From: Phyllostachys edulis
Taxonomy: Eukaryota; Streptophyta; Magnoliopsida; Poales; Poaceae
Direction: 5' to 3'
Assembly: GCA_036346405.1 (NCBI GenBank)
Contig: CM070559.1
Location: forward strand, 42,349,518 to 42,413,517
Length of the DNA: 64,000 nucleotides
In this document: positions 56,100-64,000 of the stretch, in pieces
Layout: the number at the start of each line of letters is the position of its first letter
How positions within the stretch are numbered: position 1 is the first letter of the stretch
Position numbers and translations under genes: made by a program
Notes under the pieces: model-generated
Told to the model about the DNA's origin: nothing
The model's input: only the letters and a program-made list of their open reading frames with translations
The model's database searches: none

Positions 56100-57240
56100 C
56101 GAAATGTGGTACTACCGCCAACCAAGGTGCGGTACTACCGCTTCTCACCAACCGCTCTGTAACGGCTACAACAGGAGCATTAACTGCCTCTGACATAGTC
56201 GTTTTAAAATCGGCGCGGTACTACCGCCAACTATCATGCGGTCGTACCGCTTATCCCGGTCGTACCGCTCACAAGGGTGGTACTACTGTTTCACAGGGTT
56301 TCAAACTCAGTTGGAAAGGGTGCTTCTCTGGTTTTTACGTACCGCCACGTAACATGCAGAACAACCGTGGAGCGATAGTTCCACCATTGAAGCTCCGGTA
56401 CTACCGCACCACTGAAATGAACAAGCTCACCCAAACACGTTGGCCACGTGGACGGCTCAGATGCAATGGGCTGTTCGGACCATGCGTTTAAACCACACGA
56501 TCTTGAACTTTTCGGACAGTCCAAACGGCCCATGGTAGTACCGCCAAAGAAAATGCGGTAATACTGCTAAGTGGTAGTTCCGCCAAGAAGCACCGGTACT
56601 ACCGCTCCAAGGGGTGAGGCACATAACCTAAAAAGAGTCTCTCTGGAAAATACGTTCCGCTCCATTTTTCGGAAGTACCGTAGAGCGGTAGTACCATTCA
56701 AACAACGACGGTACTACCGTTCCAGGGATTTTGCAAATTTAACAGAAATGGAGTCTCTCTGGATTTTACGTACCATCAACTAGAAAATAGAATTACCGTG
56801 ATGCAGTTGTACCGCTCACAAGGGTGGTCGTACCGCTCCACAAATAAGTTGACATGCACTTTTGAACTGCACACGTGGACGCTCCAAATTAAATGGGCTG
56901 ATCGGACCACACTTATAAACCACACGATCATGTGCTGTTCGGACAATCCGAATGGCACATGGTAGTTCCACCAACTAAAAAAGGAATTACCGCAATGCGG
57001 TAGTACCGTTCCAAAGGCCGATCATACCGCATTGGCAACCAGTTGGATGTGACGATCAGACCATTTACGTGGACTGCCCAGATTGATTGGGCTGTTCGGA
57101 TAACTCGTTTAAATCACACGATCATGTCACCTTCGGACAGTCCGAATGGAACACGGTAATACCACCAAGGGATACGCGGTCATACCGCAAAGCGGTAGTT
57201 CCGCCCTTTAAACCCCGTTACTACCGTTTGTGCAGACAAT
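56100..57240. repeat. Field of CGGTA(C/G)TACCGC palindromic words
   Basis: About twenty-five copies of GCGGTACTACCGC or variants (GGTAGTACCGC, GGTCGTACCGC, GGTAGTTCCGC) occur irregularly inside the LTR, for example at 56131, 56216, 56397, 56533, 56593, 56998 and 57167-57195. The second LTR copy has the same words at about 62060-62345. Confidence 0.85.
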
Positions 57241-57630
57241 TGCTCAGAGAGCTTTCAAATTCAAATCCAAATGCATGCATGATCCTAAATTGATCCAAAT
57301 GACACAAGAACATACTATCAAGCTACTAGTCATGATCCCTCTTAGTAGTACGATATTTAACCTATAATCCGGTCTTTCAACCATTTCTCCTAAGACCGGT
57401 AAAATACAAAAATGATCCTAGACTACTTGTGCCTCGTCTTTTATTCCAAAAGATCTTCATGTTGTCCTTTAGCATGCATCTTCAAGATATCAAATTCACC
57501 AATGGGACTTAACCTTGTAAATACTCAATAGACAAGTTAATCCCATATTCACATATCATCATTAATTACCAAAACCATCTGTAGGGGCCTAGATGCTTTC
57601 ACCCTCTTATTTCGGATGCTACACCATCGT

Positions 57631-58376
57631 TGTAGGATCAAGGATGACCGACTAGAGGGAGGTGAATAGGAGGTTTCTAAAAAACTTGTACTCTAATTAA
57701 CAGTTTTAACAAGTATGGTTTAATTAAATATTTCTAGCACAATTCAAGGTATATATTCCAAATTTTCACTATGACACCCCAAGGCTATGTCAATAGTAAA
57801 TACAATTCTAGCTAAGCAATTTAACACAAATGAGAGCTAGAAATGTAAATGCGAAAATAGTAAAGACAATAGAGAAAACCACAATGAAGACAACCGATCA
57901 ATGTTTTTCCCGTGGTATCGAAGACTTGCCAGTCTTCACTAGTCCACGTTGAGGTAAGCCCAAACGAATTGGACCGGCTCCACAAATTGAGCCTAATGAA
58001 CCTTGAATCCACTAGAGTTGCTATTCCTCCACTCTGGAGATGGTGAGCACCGAACCACTCACAAACGTTGCCGGGCCTCTTCACAATCTTCTTCAAGAGA
58101 TCACTGCATAAACTTCCTCCAAGCTGTCTAGGTGCCCGCAAGCACCAAGAGTAATGAATCACAGTCCTTGCTTGAAGGTTAGCAAGTGCCAAAGAGATCA
58201 ACTAATGATGCTTATGCACTTGAATGCTCTTAACTATATCAAAATGAGAAATATGAGCACATGAGTAGAGAAGAGTACACCAAAGACTCAAATGTATTCA
58301 ATGAGGTCAAGGATACTGAGCTTGGTACTGGTGAGGTGGTATTTATAGCCTCTAACCACAAATTTGATTATTTGAA
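57631..58376 (-). repeat. SIRE-like 3' LTR, distal part (left of the hAT insertion)
   Basis: On the plus strand it starts TGTAGGATCAAGGATGACCG, the same end as at 55409. It runs to the hAT insertion; TTTGAA at 58371-58376 recurs at 62031-62036, where this LTR resumes. Confidence 0.85.
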
Positions 58377-61300
58377 CAGTTCGCCAAATGGGTCGCTTTC
58401 GACCAAGACGCATCGACAGGCCCATTAAACCTGACTTGGTTTAAACCTGACCGATTAAAGCATGTACTATTACGTCTTGCGTAAACGACCACGGGTGGTG
58501 TCTTGAACCAGAACCGATCCGTCGAGAATTCGTCTTGCGTCTTGGGGGCGGCCGAAACCGTTGGCCCGTCAGACAAATCGCCCGTTGGCCCATCGTAACA
58601 AAAAATCGAGAAAAATCCAGAAAATTAAGAAAAATGTGTAGAATTTAGAAGTAGACATGAAAATTAAAAAAAAAACGAGACAATCATATTGAAAATGTAA
58701 TAAATAGCTTTATTAATGTCCAACTAGCTGCCTCGTTAAAACCTTCGCCAAGTAAAAACTCAAAATGAGAAAACCTTGGCAAAGGAAAAAGAGTACAGCC
58801 TATAGCTCTACAATTCTACATATATGATACATCTTTGTTCTATGTGTCGGTGTCATTGTCTAAGTCTGATTTTGAACACCTCCGACAACTCTGGATTTTC
58901 CACAGAGTGTTGTGTTCGTGAATCAGCTTGTTCCCAATCCTTCACGGTTAGAAGGGTCTCTACCATCTCACTTGTGAGACTTGTACTTCTCTCCTCCAAT
59001 ATCCTTCGGTAAAGACCGAAGCGCACTCGGAGAAGCCGTAGAGACGAGAACGATTAATACATTACGTGCAAGTATGGATAGCACGGGATATGTTAACTTA
59101 TGGGCTTGCCACCATTGTAAGATGTCGAAGCCTTCTGAGTTAAAATCCACCGTATCGCTGTCCAGATAGGTGGATAGTTCTCCGCTCCTTGTGGGTCTTG
59201 GCTGAGCAGGCGTTGGTGTAGAAGAAGAAGAAGAACCCTTGGACCTGGACCTGGAGGAAGAGGTACTGAAGATCACGCCCCACATATTTGTCTTCCCACT
59301 TGAGGTGGGGGCTACTAGAGGTCGTTGCGAATGGACTCCCCGGAACCTATTTTCATACCTTTGGTAAACCTCGTATAACCAAGAATGAACTTCTGCAAAA
59401 TAGTCAGTATAGTCTAGCCTCGTAGCATCACTAAGAAGATCAAGTACAGTACCAAATGCATCAATTTTAGCCCTAGGATCTAAAAGAAATGTAAATGCAT
59501 ATAGGTAAGGGATTTCTCTCCGATATTTAAGGTATTTAGATTTCATGGAAACAACAACATCGCGTAAAACTATGTCATTTACAAACATTTTCAATTGAGT
59601 AGCAATCCGTAAAATAGTATGCACAATGATAGGAGATGTTGGATAGTAGACAGCGGACAAAGCAACAGTTACCTCATAAAAAATTTCTAAAAACAACAGT
59701 ACCTTCTCAGCAACGAACCAATGTTGCTCAGTTAATAGCATAGTACCGTCAGTGCTAGGAGGATTGTGCGTTTGAATAAATACAAAAAAAAGTGCTCTTG
59801 TATGGTAAAAGATTCTTAAGCATGACGTAAGTCAAGTTCCACCTTACCTCCATGTCCAAACCGAACTTTCTTGGACGTACACCCATCGCCCTGTAGAAGT
59901 TCTTATATTGTGCTATTCTTACGTTAGAATTATTCAAGAAAGAAATCGCATCGTGAAAAGCTTTAATATATGGACTCAGCCTCTTCAAACCACATTTGAC
60001 TATAAGGGTGATAATATGACAAGTGCATCGTTGATGTAGCAGGAAGGAATCGGCATATGTGCTCAACACTGGAGTAAGAATGTCCATGGCCCTAGAGTTT
60101 GAAGCGGCGTTGTCTAAAGTAATTGCGAATATTTTGTCTGTAAGACCAAAGTCTTTCACGACTTTGATAATACAGTTCGCAATATTCTCCTCCGTGTGTG
60201 CTACATCAATTAATTTCAAAGCTATAATCCTTTTCTCCAATACCCAGTCGTCATTAATATAATGCGTAACTACACTAAGGTAATCCTCCCTAACCCGACC
60301 ACTCCATATGTCCGAGGTCAAGGCCACCGAAAATGTGCACGTACTAAATAGTTCCTTTATTTTATTACGACGTTCATTATAGTATTTCACTAGATCCCTA
60401 GTTGTTGTCTGTCTAGAAACAGAAGTAAATCTAGGATTATGTGCAATCCTAATGTAATTTTGGAAAGAAGCTGGCTCGCCAAAGCCTAACAATAAATCCT
60501 CGAAGCAAGTAAGCAGCGAGAGATTGGCGGGCTACACGAGGATCGTAGTCCCACTAGATCTGCGTGCAGTCGGGGTTGTATTGCAGCAGCATCTGCCTCA
60601 TCACCAATCCTTGCTTGGTTCGACACCTTGTAGCATGTCTAATCAAGTGCCCTGTTCCACTTGTAGACTTTGCAGAGGTTGTCCTGTCGAAATTCTCCCA
60701 CACTCTCGATGTAGACGGCCTCGACCTCTTTGCTCCGGTTGCCGTTGAGCCTGATGCTAACGTGGAGCGATGACGGAACTCCACCTTGCTCCTCCGGTGA
60801 AACCTCCGGTTGGTTTGAAGCGTGCCACTGCAGTAGCCTCCATAGACGCATAATTTAAATCAGATGAAAGTCTGAACTCACTAAGAGCAAAGCTATCGTA
60901 AGAACTGTCCCATAACGAAAATCGCAAAATTGAAAATAACACTATTACTACTTTAATCTTAGCATACCAATAACTAACAATAAAAGTATTACAAAAATAA
61001 TATTGTACCTCTTTCGCTACTTGCTGACGAAAATTGAAATTTTCAAATTTTGGCACAATTTTTTTGAATTTTGCCAAATTAGCTCAACACGGATTTGAAT
61101 TTGCACAACACAATTTCAAAGAGAGAATAGAGAATGAAGGGGTGCTGAATGAGGGGGGGGGTATGGTGCCTATTTATAGAAAAAATTTCGAAATTTTTTC
61201 AATTTTTTTTGCTATTTTTAAGCCCCCAACGGTCAAGAACGGTCAAAAAAGGTCAAATTGCGCCCTTCTTCTTCTCCCCCCAAGCCACAGCCTCGCCTGT

Positions 61301-62028
61301 GCCACCCCCTCGCCGACCCCGCCGCCTCCTCGTCTCCTCGGCTCCCCGCGACCTCGCCGTCTCCTCGCCGTCGATGACCCGCCGCCTCCTCGCCTCCGGC
61401 CTCCCGCGACCCGCCGCCTCCTCGGTCCTCGCCGCGACCCGCCCGCCTCGAGCCTACTCGCCTCCCACGCCTGCCACCACGGCTCTTGGCGCCGCCTCAT
61501 CGATCCGTCGCTTCCTCGCCTCCCCACGGCCCGCCACCGCTTGATGACCTGCTGTAGCCTCGTCCGCGCCTTTGTGCGCCGTGCCACACTTTGGTCGGCT
61601 CCTCGCCTCCTCTCTGTCTCAGGCGCCATGGCTGCAGAGTTCCGTCGACAATGACGCCCTCCTCCTCCCTCCGCTCAGGGCTCCAGGTATCACATGACCG
61701 GCGACGGCGACGCAACGTGGCGCCTCCTCCTCCTCCTCCGCTCGGTGGATCGCGAAGACCGTGTGCTCGCCTCCTTCGCTCGGCCAGCCCGCCCTCGGCC
61801 CTCCGCCTCCCAGTCCACAGCCATGACAGTTTCCCAGCCTCCAGGCGGCCAGGCGTCTTGGAGTGCACGCAGGCCGACATCGTTCGTGTTGTGCCAGTCC
61901 GGCCCACCGTCTTAGAGGTGGCGGCCTAAACCTGACCCATGAACAAGTCTTGAGCCATGCCGTGCCAGGGCGAGGCGTCTGATGTCGTGCCGTGCTTGCC
62001 GTGAGGCTGACCCATTTGGCCTGCTCTA
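58377..62028 (-). mobile_element. hAT DNA transposon inserted in the SIRE-like LTR
   Basis: The ends are CAGTTCGCCAAATGGGTCGC on the left and, read inwards from the right, TAGAGCAGGCCAAATGGGTC, which are imperfect terminal inverted repeats sharing GCCAAATGGGTC. The flanking 8 bp are TATTTGAA (58369-58376) and CGTTTGAA (62029-62036), six of eight identical, as expected of an old hAT duplication. Inside is a broken transposase on the minus strand. The GC-rich part 61240-61920 has many open frames, with proline/arginine composition and no motif; it may be promoter/leader or acquired DNA. Confidence 0.82.
58853..60860 (-). pseudogene. hAT transposase with BED zinc finger, broken
   Basis: A BED-type DNA-binding finger is scattered over two frames near 60790-60600 (SRVWENFDRTT, VCKWN-like residues, STSGTGHLIRHATRC). 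The catalytic core reads TSDIWSGRVREDYLSVVTHY (60330-60270) with the first aspartate, AITLDNAASNSRAMDIL (near 60130-60080) with the second, HQRCTCHIITLIVKCGL with the CxxH motif, and EVRWNLTYVMLKNLL near 59850. After a frame change at about 59755 come EQHWFVAEKVLLFLEIFYEV with the final glutamate region and the dimerisation segment ELSTYLDSDTVDFNSEGFDI (near 59180-59120). A last shift near 58975 leads to EMVETLLTVKDWEQ and a TGA at 58853-58855. At least three frame breaks make it inactive. Confidence 0.9.
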
Positions 62029-62036
62029 CGTTTGAA

Positions 62037-62716
62037 GCAATCCTCTGAAAAATTCAGCTAGTGTAGTATTACCGCCATTGATTGGCTGGTACTATCGCAC
62101 CTACTTTTCAACGATCACAAGGGGTGCATATAATGCTTCTGAACTAGCTGCTACAGTGTGGTGCAGTACTACCGCACTCACAAAGTCCGGTACTACTGCA
62201 CGATGGTAGTACCGCTCGGCTCAATCGGAACAACCAATATCTAGGGGAGGAAAAACTTCCAAAACATGCTCTCTGGAAATAACGTACCACCAACTATAAA
62301 TCGATCATACCGCACTGCGGTATTACCGCTTCTCAGGTGCGGTCATACCATTTTTGTTGATCCTTTTCCAGATGCTATTCTAAATGCAATGCACGACTCT
62401 TAGTTGATCAATGTGGCACATAATAAGTTTTTAAGCTACTAGACATGATTCCTCTTTATAGTACGGCGTCTAGCCTATAAATCCGATCTTTCCACCAATC
62501 ACCGAGACCGGTAAAAACTATAAAAGGATCCTTAGGCTACATAATACCTTTTGTCTTGAGCCACATCAATATTTTATCATCTTTGCATTGCCATTTCTAT
62601 GTCGTCATTCAAACTCCAAGACTAAGCTTTTAAAACATCTTAGCACACATATTAATCCGTTAACACATTGTTGTCATTAATTACCAAAATTATTTTTAGG
62701 ATCCTAGATGCTTTCA
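62037..62716 (-). repeat. SIRE-like 3' LTR, proximal part (right of the hAT insertion)
   Basis: On the minus strand it starts TGAAAGCATCTAGGATCC at 62716, directly after a polypurine tract, and matches the start of the solo LTR at 57601. The hAT insertion lies between it and 57631-58376. Confidence 0.85.
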
Positions 62717-63320
62717 ATCTCCCCATTTTTGGTAATTGATGACAATCTAAGCAACAGAAATGAATTGAAGGGTTGGAATATACATCAAGTTTGAAACAAA
62801 TTGCATATTCTTGTTTTGACTTGCAAATAATTCTTGAGATGAGTTCAAAGGAGATAAGGAATTAGTTACTTTCAAAGTCAATCAATTAAATAAACAAAAT
62901 TCCCCCTAACTATGTGCATATATGTTCATGAAGTGATTTTCATGCACATGTGTGGATTTTTGGTGGAGTTTCCTTTATTTATTGAATTTGAGGAAACTTA
63001 GTAAAGATTAATCATGTGAAGCATAAAAAGATAACACAATCATGACAAGGATACTTAGTCATAAACCTTGATAACATAAGTAATGATAATAATGTAGCAT
63101 AACACTAGAGTCAAAGAGCTTCATAAGTGCAATAACTTAACTATTACAAACTTTGCACATATCCAAAAGAAGTCCAAATATAGATAATATAATAGTATCA
63201 TTCTATATCATCTATAGACAGCACTAAAGATAGCTCATACAATGTGCTGACTTTTTACATGTTTTTATAGACAACTTCTTCATATACAACATGTCTTATT
63301 TCTCGTGTTACAGTCGACTA
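62717..63320 (-). other. 3' interior of a SIRE-like copia element with polypurine tract
   Basis: Reading on the minus strand, CCAAAAATGGGGAGAT (62717-62732) sits directly before the LTR start and is the polypurine tract. The AT-rich sequence beyond it has no frame of note, as is usual for the untranslated segment between pol and the 3' LTR. The left flank of this LTR, ATCGT at 57626-57630, is the candidate target duplication; the other end of the element is outside the window. Confidence 0.6.
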
Positions 63321-63640
63321 CTACATGAGAGACGACCCAATTCTCTATACTCCCTCTTTCCCATCCATATCATCTCGTGTCTTAGGTGGCAATGCTTATA
63401 GACAGCTGATGTCACACTATTGTACATGCCCTAACCAGATCCGACGCAAACACACCATCACAACAAACATCCGATCGGGCAGTCCTGCATGCGCATACCC
63501 AAATATAATGGTTGCAGCACGAACAGAACTTCTCCAATATATAATGATCTTTGAGCAAACGCCGGTCAACACCTCACCCACGGACAAATGGGGCCCACTA
63601 CTTCGCTCCACCAGCTTTCCTTCCGATTGGCAGAGAACGT

Positions 63641-63983
63641 TTTTTTTATTAATTAACCTTTTTTTAATTTATTTTTATTGTTAACCCTCCGCAAACTTTA
63701 TTTCTAATTCTGATCTTTTTGATCACGCCACCACTCGTGACGTGACAAAACAACATTGTCACGTCATAGGATAAGTCCGTTAAATAACTCTTTTTGTCAC
63801 GTCACTAGCGGTGGCGTGACCGGTTTCTTCTTGCACGCCACCACCGGGTGGCGTGACAAAATCTGGCTTAACCGTGACAGTGTTGTTTTGTCATGACGTG
63901 ATCAAAGAGGTTAGAATTAGAAATAAAGTTTTCTGGGGTTAACAATAAAAATAAATTTAAAAAGGTTTAATTAATAAAAAAAG
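63641..63983. mobile_element. Foldback MITE, about 340 bp
   Basis: The left arm begins TTTTTTTATTAATTAACC and runs through TTTTTATTGTTAACCCTCCG to TCTTTTTGATCACGCC. The right arm is its inverse: TGATCAAAGAGG, CTGGGGTTAACAATAAAAAT and GGTTTAATTAATAAAAAAAG. Arms are about 90 bp. The centre has further inverse pieces (GTGACGTGACAAAACAAC against GTTGTTTTGTCATGACGTG). No clear target duplication, so the superfamily is open. Confidence 0.78.
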
Positions 63984-64000
63984 AGTAAAGTCCATTACCG

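Larger units (their letters stand above)
55409..57601 (-). mobile_element. Solo SIRE-like copia LTR with TSD CCCTC
   Basis: A 2193-bp LTR with CCCTC duplicated exactly at 55404-55408 and 57602-57606. On the minus strand it starts TGAAAGCATCTAGGCCCCTA and ends CGATCCTACA. Orientation is set by a TATAAATACCCC box on the minus strand and by the polypurine tract next to the related copy ending at 62716. The middle (56100-57240) is full of CGGTACTACCGC-like words, many of them palindromic. No interior remains. Confidence 0.88.

Noticed and set aside
61034..61929. 206-codon plus-strand and 136-codon minus-strand frames in the hAT element
   Set aside because: Low-complexity P/R/S/A composition in all frames; the true hAT protein is the minus-strand frame set to the left.

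Overview
The window is nuclear DNA of a grass (Poaceae; a panicoid-type grass is my best guess, species unresolved). The evidence is the repeat content: a CACTA transposon with TTTGCCGAGTG subterminal repeats, chromovirus (Tekay-type) LTRs with TGTAACACCC...GGGCGTGACA ends, short-LTR Ty1-copia elements primed at TGGTATCAGAGC, SIRE-like and Angela-like copia LTRs, and one GC-rich single-exon plant gene. Nearly everything is transposable-element sequence in several stages of decay. I find no rRNA, tRNA or CRISPR.

Layout: (1) 1-5631, the 3' part of a CACTA element with decayed TNP2-like and TNPA-like genes and its 3' terminus. (2) 5632-8948, unassigned DNA holding a 300-bp foldback MITE with a 9-bp target duplication. 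(3) 8949-14271, a complete-ended, non-autonomous gypsy-type LTR element (TSD TCCAC) with a broken gag and a broken antisense ORF but no pol; a solo Angela-like copia LTR (TSD CTTTC) and a SIRE-like LTR fragment lie inside it. (4) 14277-27525, the least repetitive part. It contains the only convincing host gene (15834-17016, minus strand), a plant protein of unknown function whose frame is broken by two apparent one-base losses in C runs 20 bp apart. (5) 27526-46257, a nest of elements: a gypsy-type LTR and gag start, cut by a second CACTA element, cut by a short-LTR copia element (28907-44937, TSD GCACT), cut by a chromovirus LTR pair (32797-43696), cut by a solo LTR of the same superfamily (about 35332-38799). 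(6) 46258-55170, two related, internally deleted short-LTR copia copies, the second truncated by another chromovirus LTR. (7) 55171-63320, a solo SIRE-like LTR (TSD CCCTC) and a second copy that is the 3' LTR of a minus-strand element, interrupted by a hAT transposon (58377-62028). (8) 63641-63983, a second foldback MITE.

The elements do not form a pathway. What can be read is a relative chronology of insertion. The most unusual items are a fragment resembling the GLUE domain of the ESCRT-II subunit VPS36 in the leader of the 28.9-44.9 kb copia element, a roughly 58-bp minisatellite inside a chromovirus LTR into which a related LTR inserted, and a pair of long LTRs separated by only 107 bp that keep the primer-binding site but no coding region. 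I found no clearly new biological system.
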